Shown: positions 1-6,268, numbered from the stretch's first letter. The stretch is DNA of 7,671 nt from JBEAOO01 sp041164825 (GCA_041164825.1 JBEAOO010000049.1:1-7671); one strand, 5' to 3'. Numbers and translations: made by a program. The notes: generated by a model not told the origin, from the sequence alone.

Positions 1-2292
1 AAGAGCGACACGCTGGACGTGGCCTTTGAGGCCAACGACGCCGCCGCCCTGGCCTCAGCCTTCGGCCTGAGCGCGCTGCCAGAATCCGTGAACACGGGCG
101 CCAAGAAGGCCTTCGCCGTCATCTGGACCACCACCGCCTGGACCATCCCCGCCAACCAGGCGCTCAACGCCCACCCCGAGCTGGTCTACGCGCTGGTCGA
201 CACGCCGCGTGGCGTGCTGATGCTGGCCGAATCGCTGGTGGACAAATGCCTGGAGCGCTACGGCCTGCAGGGCACGGTGATCGCCACCGCCGTGGGCGAG
301 AAGCTGCGCGGCTTGGTGTTCCGCCACCCGCTGTACGACACCGTCAGCGCCGAAGAGGGTGGCAAGTACAGCTACCGTCGTTTGTCGCCCCTGTACCTGG
401 CCGACTACGTCACCGCCAGCGACGGCACCGGCATCGTGCACTCGGCCCCGGCCTATGGCGTGGACGACTTCAACTCCTGCGTCGCGCATGGCCTGAAGAC
501 CGACGACATCCTGAACCCGGTGCAAGGCAACGGCGTGTACGCCGATGAGCTGCCCTTCTTCGGCGGCCAGCACATCTGGAAGGCCTGCGAGCGCGTGATC
601 GAGGTGCTGGGCCAAAGCGATCGCCTGATGGCCACCGTCGGCATCACCCACAGCTACCCGCACTGCTGGCGCCACAAGACGCCCGTCATCTACCGCGCGG
701 CCGCCCAGTGGTTCATCCGCATGGACGAAGGCGACGGCGTGTTCACGGTGGACAAGGCGCCCAAGACCCTGCGCCAGTTGGCGCTGGACGCGATCGAAAA
801 GACGCAGTTCTACCCCGAGAACGGCAAGACCCGCCTGCGCGACATGATCGCCAACCGGCCCGACTGGTGCATCTCGCGCCAGCGCAGCTGGGGCGTGCCC
901 GTGCCCTTCTTCTTGCACAAGAACACCGGCGAGCTGCACCCGCGCACGATGGCCATCCTCGACCAGGCCGCAGCCATCGTCGAGGCTGGTGGCATCGAGG
1001 CCTGGAGCCGCGTGACGGTGGAAGAGATCCTGGGCGCCACGGACGCGCCGGACTACACCAAGAGCACCGACATCCTGGAAGTGTGGTTCGACTCCGGCTC
1101 CACCTTCTCGCACGTGCTGCGCGGCAGCCATGCCCAAGCGTATGACCGCGCGCCGTACCACGAGAGCGCGGACAACAGCAGCCCGGAGGCCGACCTGTAT
1201 TTGGAAGGCCACGACCAGCACCGCGGCTGGTTCCACTCTTCCCTCTTGCTGGGCTGCGCGCTCTATGGCCGCGCCCCGTACAAGGGCCTGCTGACCCACG
1301 GCTTCGCCACCGACGGCCAAGGCCGCAAGATGAGCAAGAGCCTGGGCAACACGGTGGACCCGCAAACCGTGACCGACAAACTCGGCGCCGAGATCGTGCG
1401 CCTGTGGGTGGCCAGCACCGATTATTCGGGCGACCTGAACATCGACGACAAGATCCTCGCCCGCGTCACCGATGCCTACCGCCGCATCCGCAACACGCTG
1501 CGCTTCTTGATGGCCAATGTGAGCGACTTCGACGCGGAGACGGACGCCGTGCCGCTGACTGAGTTGCTGGAGGTCGACCGCTACATGCTCTCGCGCGCGG
1601 CCGAGTTCCAGGCCGAGGTGCTGGCGCACTTCAACGCCTATGAGTTCCACCCCGTGGCCGCCAAGCTGCAGGTGTTCTGCTCCGAGGACCTGGGCGCCTT
1701 CTACCTCGACGTGCTGAAGGACCGCCTCTACACCACCGGCGCCAACAGCCACGCCCGCCGCTCGGCGCAAACCGCACTCTGGCACCTGACGCACAGCATG
1801 CTGCGCTGGATGGCGCCCTTCCTCAGCTTCACCGCTGAAGAAGCCTGGGCGCAGTTCGCTGGCGCCAGCAGCGGCGGCTCGATCTTCACCGAGACCTTCT
1901 GGGCGCTGCCCGCGGTGGACGACGCGCTGCTGGCCAAGTGGGCCCGCGTGCGCGCCATCCGCGAGCTGGCCAACAAGGAGATCGAAACCGTGCGCACCGC
2001 CGGCCAGGTGGGCGCCTCGTTGCAAGCCACGCTCACCATCACGGCAGCGGCTGAAGACGCTGCCTTGCTGCGCTCGCTCGGCAACGACCTCAAGTTCGTC
2101 ACCATCACCTCCGCCGTGACGGTGGCCGATGGCGCCGAGCTGGCCGTGGCCGTGTTGCCCAGCAGCGCCAGCAAGTGCGAGCGCTGCTGGCACTACACCG
2201 ACGACGTCGGCCAACACGCCGAGCACCCGGGCCTGTGCGGCCGTTGCGTGAGCAACCTGCACGGCGCGGGCGAGGTGCGCAACGCCGCTTGA
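1..2292 (+). CDS. ileS: Isoleucyl-tRNA synthetase, C-terminal part (5' end outside window)
   Basis: Class I aminoacyl-tRNA synthetase that charges tRNA-Ile in the cytoplasm and edits misactivated valine. The reading frame is open from base 1, so the GTG at 19 is an internal valine codon and not a start. About 763 codons are present. Comparison with the usual ~940 residues suggests 160-190 residues, including the HIGH motif, lie to the left. Seen here (window residues): the threonine-rich editing-site region with TTTAWT at 43-48; the editing-domain segment GTGIVH...GVDDF at 142-157; WCISRQRSWGVPV at 289-301; VWFDSGS near 361-367; the KMSKS loop at 443-447; the anticodon-binding helical domain; and a C-terminal zinc finger with two CxxC pairs (C726/C729 and C746/C749). 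It ends in TGA followed by a strong terminator. In many proteobacteria lspA comes next, but it does not here. Identification is secure. Confidence 0.98.
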   Translation, partial: KSDTLDVAFEANDAAALASAFGLSALPESVNTGAKKAFAVIWTTTAWTIPANQALNAHPELVYALVDTPRGVLMLAESLVDKCLERYGLQGTVIATAVGEKLRGLVFRHPLYDTVSAEEGGKYSYRRLSPLYLADYVTASDGTGIVHSAPAYGVDDFNSCVAHGLKTDDILNPVQGNGVYADELPFFGGQHIWKACERVIEVLGQSDRLMATVGITHSYPHCWRHKTPVIYRAAAQWFIRMDEGDGVFTVDKAPKTLRQLALDAIEKTQFYPENGKTRLRDMIANRPDWCISRQRSWGVPVPFFLHKNTGELHPRTMAILDQAAAIVEAGGIEAWSRVTVEEILGATDAPDYTKSTDILEVWFDSGSTFSHVLRGSHAQAYDRAPYHESADNSSPEADLYLEGHDQHRGWFHSSLLLGCALYGRAPYKGLLTHGFATDGQGRKMSKSLGNTVDPQTVTDKLGAEIVRLWVASTDYSGDLNIDDKILARVTDAYRRIRNTLRFLMANVSDFDAETDAVPLTELLEVDRYMLSRAAEFQAEVLAHFNAYEFHPVAAKLQVFCSEDLGAFYLDVLKDRLYTTGANSHARRSAQTALWHLTHSMLRWMAPFLSFTAEEAWAQFAGASSGGSIFTETFWALPAVDDALLAKWARVRAIRELANKEIETVRTAGQVGASLQATLTITAAAEDAALLRSLGNDLKFVTITSAVTVADGAELAVAVLPSSASKCERCWHYTDDVGQHAEHPGLCGRCVSNLHGAGEVRNAA

Positions 2293-2320
2293 TACCGGCG
2301 CTCACCGCACCCAAGCCCCG

Positions 2321-2346
2321 AGGCCGCCGCAAGGCGGCTTTTTTTT
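2321..2346 (+). terminator. Intrinsic terminator of ileS
   Basis: A perfect 6-bp GC stem (GCCGCC 2323-2328, GGCGGC 2333-2338) closes a GCAA tetraloop of the GNRA type. It is followed at once by eight T residues (2339-2346), and flanking A/T pairs can lengthen the stem. It starts 29 bp after the ileS stop and shows that ileS is the last gene of its transcript. Being directional, it should act only on + strand transcription. Confidence 0.93.
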
Positions 2347-2365
2347 GTCTGCGACTGGGGCGCGA

Positions 2366-2461
2366 GGAGCGCTGTGCCGCATTCGCTTTGCTCCGTGTCC
2401 TCCGCCGGCCTGCGGCCGGCTCCCCCTCTACCTGCGCAAAGCGAATGCGACACAGCGCTCC
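2366..2461 (-). repeat. Long inverted repeat A: conserved core with copy-specific arms
   Basis: Arms of 25 bp at 2366-2390 and 2437-2461 are complementary except for one C/A mismatch (2377/2450), and C2391/G2436 adds a pair. The 46-nt centre holds a second hairpin with perfect 7-bp arms (2404-2410, 2414-2420) and a 3-nt loop. Read on the - strand, the centre is TGCGCAGGT (2438-2430), a purine run AGAGGGGGA (2429-2421), the inner hairpin, then GGAGGACACGG (2403-2393). The same blocks occur in the same order in repeat B on the + strand, while the outer arms differ. There is no T-tract beside it and no open frame of credible composition. It could be a structured RNA, a non-autonomous mobile element or a protein-binding DNA hairpin. 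Confidence 0.85.
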
Positions 2462-2464
2462 CTG

Positions 2465-2503
2465 AACCGGTGGTGGCATGCCAGGTCGACGCATGCCACG
2501 GTT
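2465..2503. repeat. Small bulged inverted repeat between repeats A and B
   Basis: Perfect 9-bp arms GTGGCATGC (2473-2481) and GCATGCCAC (2491-2499) flank a 9-nt loop. Four more pairs (AACC 2465-2468 with GGTT 2500-2503) form if a 4-nt bulge (2469-2472) is allowed. It fills most of the 49 bp separating repeats A and B. Its function is unknown. It lacks the conserved core of A and B, so I do not count it as a third copy. Confidence 0.6.
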
Positions 2504-2510
2504 GCGGACG

Positions 2511-2614
2511 GGGCGGTGATGGGCCGGGCCGATGTGCGCAGGTCAAGGGGAATGGACCGACCGAAGGGAGGGCCAGGAGGACACGGCGCACAACGGCCCG
2601 GCCCATCGCCGCCC
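2511..2614 (+). repeat. Long inverted repeat B: same core as repeat A, different arms
   Basis: Arms of 29 bp at 2511-2539 and 2586-2614 pair with only one A/A mismatch (2532/2593) and one T-G wobble (2517/2608). The centre spans 46 nt, the same as in repeat A. On the + strand the blocks are TGCGCAGGT (2535-2543), purine run CAAGGGGAA (2544-2552), a weaker inner hairpin (TGGACC 2553-2558 with GGGCCA 2570-2575, one mismatch), then GGAGGACACGG (2576-2586). The arm sequences do not resemble those of repeat A beyond the TGCGC that belongs to the first core block. The element is not followed by a T-tract, so it is not an ordinary terminator. Its orientation is opposite to that of repeat A. Confidence 0.85.
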
Positions 2615-2724
2615 TCGCGCCGACCTGAGAACGAGCAGCGGTCTCGGACCCGGGCCGCAAGGCGCCGATCGCCGAAATCCACCGCATGGCGAGCCTCATC
2701 ATGGGCGCACCTGCGCGTCCAACG

Positions 2725-3198
2725 TCAGTTGCCTGCGTTTACCGCATCGCGCTCCGCAAACACCTCCTTGGCCGCGAACATGCCGTTGAGTGCCGCCGGG
2801 AAGCCGGCGTACACGGCCATCTGCATCAGCATCTCCACGATCTCTTCGCGGCTGCAACCCACGTTGAGTGCGCCATGCACATGCACCTTGAGTTGGGGCT
2901 GTGCGTTGCCCAGCGCGGTGAGCGCCGCAATGACACCCAGCTCACGCGACTTCAGGTCGAGCTGGGGGCGGCTGTAGATGTCGCCGAAGGGGAACTCGAT
3001 CAACAGCCGGGCGAAATCGGGGGCGATGTCCGCGAGCGATTCGATCACGCGCTCCCCGGCGTGGCCGTCAATCTCACGCAGCTTCGCCCAGCCGCGCTCA
3101 AAGCGCGTGGCTTCACTGGTGGGGGTGGTCGGGGTGACGTGGATCGCGCCTTGCGCAGTGGCCTCAGCGCGAAGGGTGGTGGTCGTCGGTGTCGTCAT
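2725..3198 (-). CDS. Carboxymuconolactone decarboxylase-family (AhpD-like fold) protein
   Basis: A 157-residue protein. Residues about 35-150 carry the family pattern: FARLLIEFPFGDIYSRPQLD, KSRELGVIAALTALG, then HVHGALNVGCSREEIVEML and a C-terminal helix with AVYAGFPAALNGMFAAKEVF. The family includes gamma-carboxymuconolactone decarboxylase and AhpD-type peroxidase partners. This protein has a single cysteine (in NVGCSREE) and no CxxC pair, so AhpD-like disulfide chemistry is unlikely. The substrate is unknown. The first ~33 residues are threonine-rich and poorly conserved in style. The ATG at 3198 was chosen because conserved sequence begins only after it. The open frame runs further upstream to 3384, but there it is a shadow of the MerR gene. 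It overlaps the 3' end of merR by 35 bp, indicating translational coupling. Start certainty is moderate. Confidence 0.88.
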   Translation of the reverse strand: MTTPTTTTLRAEATAQGAIHVTPTTPTSEATRFERGWAKLREIDGHAGERVIESLADIAPDFARLLIEFPFGDIYSRPQLDLKSRELGVIAALTALGNAQPQLKVHVHGALNVGCSREEIVEMLMQMAVYAGFPAALNGMFAAKEVFAERDAVNAGN

Positions 3199-3595
3199 GG
3201 TGCGGTCGGTCCGGTGAGGGTGGCTGGGCATCGATGAGCGCCTGATAGACGCCCATCTTGTGATCCAGCACCGCCGCACACGCCACCAGCTCCGCCTGCC
3301 GCTCGGCCAAGCGCAACCGGTGTTGCGCCAACATGGCCAGGCGGCTCGCCAGCGTGGCGTCACCCGCCGCACGCAAGTCGGCATACCGGCGAATGTCGGC
3401 CAAAGGCATGCCTGCGGCCTTGAGCTTCAGGACGAACTCGATCCACGACACATCGCTGGCGTGAAACTGGCGATGACCATTGGCCGCGCGGCGGATGGGC
3501 CGGAGCACACCCGCCGCCTCGTAAAACCGCAGCGTGGCCGCGCTCAGTTGGGTCTGTCGCGCAAGCTCGCCAATGGTCAGCACAAGCGTTGTCAT
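3164..3595 (-). CDS. MerR-family transcriptional regulator (AdhR/NmlR-like)
   Basis: A 143-residue regulator. The N-terminal winged helix-turn-helix (residues ~6-75) has the family signatures TIGELARQTQLSAATLRFYE and a wing at NGHRQF (39-44), followed by WIEFVLKLKAAGMPLADIRRY. A long helix (~80-120) would form the antiparallel dimer coiled coil. The tail (~124-143) is Asp/His/Pro-rich and partly encoded within the overlap with the CMD gene. MerR proteins activate by untwisting promoters with over-long 19-bp spacers, and exactly such a promoter lies upstream. The general form resembles B. subtilis AdhR. From memory, the conserved cysteine of that group falls at the position of K57 here. The only cysteine is C106, in the dimer helix, so the inducer may be sensed differently. 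It probably controls its own operon. Confidence 0.93.
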   Translation of the reverse strand: MTTLVLTIGELARQTQLSAATLRFYEAAGVLRPIRRAANGHRQFHASDVSWIEFVLKLKAAGMPLADIRRYADLRAAGDATLASRLAMLAQHRLRLAERQAELVACAAVLDHKMGVYQALIDAQPPSPDRPHHDDTDDHHPSR

Positions 3596-3635
3596 GGGTC
3601 CGTGTGGTGAGAGGGGTTTGGAATCACAAGTGGTG

Positions 3636-3666
3636 ATGCTGGAGGTTCAAGTGCACTTGAAGTCAA
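3636..3666 (-). promoter_or_regulatory. MerR-type promoter for the merR-CMD operon
   Basis: Read on the - strand: -35 TTGACT (3666-3661), a 19-bp spacer (3660-3642), and -10 CAGCAT (3641-3636, a 3/6 match). A 19-bp spacer is diagnostic of MerR-activated promoters, and a perfect palindrome overlaps the spacer. Transcription should start near 3629, giving a leader of ~34 nt before the merR ATG at 3595. The -35 box and most of the operator lie in the final codons of the RNase H-like gene. Confidence 0.72.
3646..3661. promoter_or_regulatory. Perfect 16-bp palindrome, probable MerR operator
   Basis: TTCAAGTGCACTTGAA is its own reverse complement. It lies between the -35 and -10 boxes of the predicted merR promoter. 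With one flanking base it reads CTTCAAG-N4-CTTGAAC, close to the CTTAAAG-N4-CTTTAAG layout I recall for B. subtilis AdhR. It overlaps the stop codon (3649-3647) and the preceding codons of the RNase H-like gene. Confidence 0.78.
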
Positions 3667-4177
3667 GCCCTGATCCGTTGCCGTCTTGCCGTGCCGACGC
3701 GGCCAGCGCATCGGCGCGCGCGTTGCGGTGGCGGGGCACCCAGGTGGCACCGAGGGACGTGAAGGTGTGCGCCCGTGCCATCGCTTCTTTGCGCCACGCG
3801 GCCAAGCGCTCGGCCTTGTCCCGCTGCTCACCGCGCAGTTGTCGGATCACCAAATCGCTGTCGCCCCAAATGTGGACGCGCTCTGCGCCCTGCGCTTGCA
3901 AGGCCTGCAACACGGCCATCAGCGCACGGTACTCGGCCTCGTTGTTGCAACCGTGGCCGGGCAGGGGTTGGCTGATGTCATGCACTGCACCGCTGGGCGC
4001 ATAGAGCACACCGCCCGCGCCCATGCGGCCCAGGCCGCCCACGGCGCTGCCGTCAAACGTGGCTTGCCACACACCATCGCGCTGCGCGGCTTGTGCCAAG
4101 TCGGCGTCAAAACGAGCGCTGGCGCGCGCCGTCAGCGCTTGCTGTGCGGCGTGCGCCAGGTGGGCGGGGCGCTTCAT
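3647..4177 (-). CDS. Ribonuclease HI-like protein (RVT_3-type RNase H fold)
   Basis: A 176-residue protein. Residues ~37-165 form an RNase H domain, which cleaves the RNA strand of RNA-DNA hybrids. All expected metal-binding acidic residues can be placed: D42 in TFDGS, E82 in NNEAEYRAL, D106 in WGDSDLVIRQL, and D156 in NARADALAA, with H150 at the position of the flexible-loop histidine of E. coli RNase HI. The glycine-rich turn after D42 (GGLGRMGAGGVLY) fits the fold. About 36 residues precede the domain, which is longer than the usual N-terminus. They are helix-prone and include ARFDADLAQAA, so they may be an accessory segment. It lies 82 bp downstream of the Gfo/Idh/MocA gene on the same strand with no visible terminator between them. 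I leave the symbol blank because it looks like the broader RVT_3 group and not a strict RnhA orthologue. Confidence 0.9.
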   Translation of the reverse strand: MKRPAHLAHAAQQALTARASARFDADLAQAAQRDGVWQATFDGSAVGGLGRMGAGGVLYAPSGAVHDISQPLPGHGCNNEAEYRALMAVLQALQAQGAERVHIWGDSDLVIRQLRGEQRDKAERLAAWRKEAMARAHTFTSLGATWVPRHRNARADALAASARQDGNGSGLDFKCT

Positions 4178-4259
4178 GGGTCAGCCCGCGCATCCGGCAG
4201 GCAGCGCGCCGTCGGCATGCTTGCGCACAGGCACCGCAGCGCACGGCTCACCGCGCGGC

Positions 4260-5381
4260 TCACAACCGGTACGCGCCCTGCGTGAGGTCGATGGCCGCGC
4301 CGCTGCGCGCCGAGGCTTCGGCGGCGAGGCCAATGATCACGGCCTTCAGGCCATCCATCAGCGACACCTCCACCGGCTGCGCTGCGCCGCGCACCACGTC
4401 AAAGAACTTGCGGTGCTGGAAATAGGTGGAGCCGTTGTGGTCGCCCGCGGCCAGCAAGTCTGCTGGCACCGGGATCTCGATGGTGCGCGGGCCAGCCGGC
4501 TGGCGCGGGCTGACGGTCAACTGAGCCACCGGCGCCGGGCCGAGCGCGGCGGGCCAGAAGCGGCCGGGGCCGGGCAACTTGCAGTCGAGCTTGCCGCGCG
4601 GGCCGGTGACGCAGATCTCTTCTTGGTAGCGCGTGCCTTCAGCAAACATGCACAGGTCCAGCAGCGCGCGGCGCCGGCCGGGGAAGTCGAGCACCACGAA
4701 GGCGTTGTCGATGATGTCGGGCTGGCGGCCGCCGTAGCGCTCATCGAGGTGGTTGTGGTTGATGGCAGCCGAGGCATAGACGCGCAGCGGGTCGGCCTGC
4801 ATCACCAGGCGCATCAGGTCGAAGAAGTGGCAGCATTTTTCCACCAGCGTGCCGCCGGTGTGGGCGCTGAAGCGGTTCCAGTCGCCGACCTTTTGCAAGA
4901 AGGGGTAGCGGTGCTCGCGGATGGCCAGCATGGTGGTGCCACCGGTGTCGGTGGCGGCATGGGCCTGCTGCACCAGCGCGGTGATGGGCGGCATGTAGCG
5001 GTATTCCATGGCCACCCACAGCGGCGCCTGCTGCCGCGCGGCCAGTGCGCGCATCTGCGCCACCTCGTCGAGGTTCACACACAGCGGCTTTTCGCAGAGC
5101 ACGGGCAGCGGGCGCGCATCGGCGATCTGCTGCAGCTGCGCGGCGTGGCAGTGGTTGGGGCTGGTGATGACGAGCGCGCCGATGTCGGGCGCGGCCAGCA
5201 GCGCGGGCAGGTCATCCACAAAGCGGGCCTGCGGCACCAAGGCGCGCGTGGCCTCGCGCATGCCGGCGTCGGGCTCAAACACCACGGCCACCTCGGCGCC
5301 GTCGATCAGCGCGAGGTTGCGCAGGTGCTCTTGACCCATCATGCCGCAGCCGATCATGGCGTAGCGAACGTGTTCTTTCAT
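4260..5381 (-). CDS. Gfo/Idh/MocA-family NAD(P)-dependent oxidoreductase
   Basis: A 373-residue protein of the usual family length. The N-terminal Rossmann domain (~6-125) starts YAMIGCGMMGQEHL with the GxGxxG dinucleotide motif (G11, G13, G16), an acidic residue ending strand 2 (VFEPD), and the family signature CEKPL (E97-K98-P99). The C-terminal substrate domain has GGTLVEKCCHFFDLMRL (176-192), with H185 and D188 at the usual catalytic and binding positions. The family oxidises or reduces sugars, inositols and related polyols. The substrate cannot be read from sequence. The ATG at 5381 is preferred because the Rossmann motif begins seven residues later and AGGA stands 7 nt upstream. The open frame extends to 5657, but that part is a shadow of gntR. 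It follows gntR by 80 bp on the same strand, so the two are probably cotranscribed and controlled by that regulator. Confidence 0.94.
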   Translation of the reverse strand: MKEHVRYAMIGCGMMGQEHLRNLALIDGAEVAVVFEPDAGMREATRALVPQARFVDDLPALLAAPDIGALVITSPNHCHAAQLQQIADARPLPVLCEKPLCVNLDEVAQMRALAARQQAPLWVAMEYRYMPPITALVQQAHAATDTGGTTMLAIREHRYPFLQKVGDWNRFSAHTGGTLVEKCCHFFDLMRLVMQADPLRVYASAAINHNHLDERYGGRQPDIIDNAFVVLDFPGRRRALLDLCMFAEGTRYQEEICVTGPRGKLDCKLPGPGRFWPAALGPAPVAQLTVSPRQPAGPRTIEIPVPADLLAAGDHNGSTYFQHRKFFDVVRGAAQPVEVSLMDGLKAVIIGLAAEASARSGAAIDLTQGAYRL

Positions 5382-5461
5382 CTGCAAGTCCTGATTCAAG
5401 TGGAGGCGCGACGCCGCGGGCAGTGTCGGGCCAGGTTCGATGTCACGGCCGGGCCCACGCG

Positions 5462-6268
5462 CTAGCGCCAGCGCGCGGCATAGCGCGCACGCTCGCTGTT
5501 GAACCAGGTGCGTGAATATTCTTCGAGCGCGCCGGTTTGCGCCCACGATTGGCGGGCCACGCAGCAAGCGGGCGCGCCAGGCGCCAGCCCCAACTCGGGC
5601 GGCGCCCAGTCGGGCACGTGGCCCAGGCCCAGGTGGTCTTCCACACGCGAGATCCAAAAGCCCAGCGCGTTGCGGTAGTAGAGGTAGAGCGACTCGCTCA
5701 GCGCATCGACCTTCAGGCTAGGCGCGTGGCGCGCGTCGAACCAGATTTCTTCCAGCGCCACCGGCACACGGTCCAGGTAACGCAGGCGGCGCACGCGTTG
5801 GCAGAACGCGGGTCCGTCTGCCGGCTCGGCGCCGAAGCGAGGCACACCGGCCGGGTGCTTCACGCGCTGCAGGCTCAGCACCTGCGCGGTCGGCAGGCCC
5901 ACGCCGTCCTTCAATTCGAGGCGAAAAAACTCGTAGATGCTGCGCCCCTCACGCGGCGTTCGCACATAGGTGCCCGAGCCTTGTTTGCGCGCCAGCATGC
6001 CGCGCGACTCCAGCTCGGCCAGCGCCTTGCGCAGCGTGCCCACGGCCACGCCGAGTTGCGGCGCCAGCTCGGCCTCGGTGGGCAGGCGCTCGCCGTCTTG
6101 CCAATGGCCGGCGGCGATTTGGCGTGTCAGCAACTCGCTGATCTGGATGTACAGCGGCAGCGGCTGGGCTTGGCCGATGGCGGGCGGGGTGACGGGAAGC
6201 AAGATGGCCGGCAGTGCGCAAGGTGGGAGCCCAAAGTGTACGGCGGCCGGGCACTGCGTTTGCCTCAT
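5462..6268 (-). CDS. GntR-family regulator, HutC/UTRA subfamily
   Basis: A 268-residue regulator. The winged helix-turn-helix spans ~38-105, starting LPLYIQISELLTRQI and including LPTEAELAPQLGVAVGTLRK, then ESRGMLARKQGSGTYV. The UTRA ligand-binding domain covers ~115-260 and ends with the typical EYSRTWFNSERARY. UTRA domains bind small effectors such as sugar phosphates, amino-sugar phosphates or histidine intermediates. The first ~35 residues (Pro/Ala/Cys-rich) are unusual for the family. The ATG at 6268 has a modest GGTGA four bases upstream, while an in-frame TTG (codon 22, at 6205) is a possible later start without a clear ribosome binding site. It is divergent from the monooxygenase gene, sharing a 107-bp control region, and lies upstream of the dehydrogenase gene. 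It probably represses both sides until an intermediate accumulates. Confidence 0.93.
   Translation of the reverse strand: MRQTQCPAAVHFGLPPCALPAILLPVTPPAIGQAQPLPLYIQISELLTRQIAAGHWQDGERLPTEAELAPQLGVAVGTLRKALAELESRGMLARKQGSGTYVRTPREGRSIYEFFRLELKDGVGLPTAQVLSLQRVKHPAGVPRFGAEPADGPAFCQRVRRLRYLDRVPVALEEIWFDARHAPSLKVDALSESLYLYYRNALGFWISRVEDHLGLGHVPDWAPPELGLAPGAPACCVARQSWAQTGALEEYSRTWFNSERARYAARWR

Larger units (their letters stand above)
2293..2724. other. Gene-free convergent intergenic region
   Basis: This 432-bp stretch lies between the convergent ends of ileS (+) and the CMD-family gene (-). It holds the ileS terminator, repeats A and B and the small hairpin between them. From 2615 to 2724 I see nothing assignable apart from a minor hairpin at 2705-2716 (GCGCA/TGCGC). 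Several short open frames cross the area in all directions, but they are arginine/proline-rich, overlap one another and follow the repeats, so none is called. No T-rich terminator was found for the leftward CMD transcript. Confidence 0.8.

Noticed and set aside
55..2262. 735-residue open frame antisense to ileS
   Set aside because: It mirrors ileS over its whole length, is rich in His/Gly/Ala/Val as expected from the complement of GC-biased codons, and shows no recognisable domain.
2366..2614. CRISPR array or MITE
   Set aside because: There are only two copies, in opposite orientation, with no regular short repeats or spacers. The terminal arms are not shared between copies as MITE ends would be, and I saw no target-site duplication.
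2511..2614. Terminator for the leftward CMD operon or the rightward ileS transcript
   Set aside because: The stem is far longer than a usual intrinsic terminator, the loop is 46 nt, and no T-tract follows on either strand.
2705..2716. Third copy of the repeat core (GCGCAGGT on the - strand)
   Set aside because: Only an 8-base match to the first core block is present. The second block, purine run and long arms are missing, so chance in GC-rich DNA is sufficient.
2345..2977. Several Arg/Pro-rich open frames in both directions after ileS
   Set aside because: They overlap each other and the inverted repeats, run into the CMD gene antisense, and lack ribosome binding sites and motifs. The repeats explain their recurring peptide pieces.
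3199..3384. Longer start for the CMD gene (ATG at 3384)
   Set aside because: The extra 62 residues are Trp/Arg-rich and are simply merR read in another frame. Conserved family sequence begins only after the ATG at 3198.
3623..3637. Inverted pair ATCAC/GTGAT near the merR start point
   Set aside because: The arms are only 5 bp, and the stronger 16-bp palindrome next to it already explains regulation.
5426..5457. Terminator between gntR and the oxidoreductase gene
   Set aside because: Only a short GGGCC/GGCCC pairing with a long loop and no T-tract. Cotranscription is more likely.
4023..5465. 480-residue + strand open frame across the RNase H and oxidoreductase genes
   Set aside because: It is antisense to two well-supported genes. 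Its composition (His, Arg, Gln, Val) is typical of a high-GC shadow frame and it has no motif.
5382..5657. Longer start for the Gfo/Idh/MocA gene (ATG at 5657)
   Set aside because: The extension lies within gntR, is Arg/Ala/Gly-rich, and would put ~98 residues before a Rossmann strand that normally starts the protein. The ATG at 5381 also has AGGA upstream.
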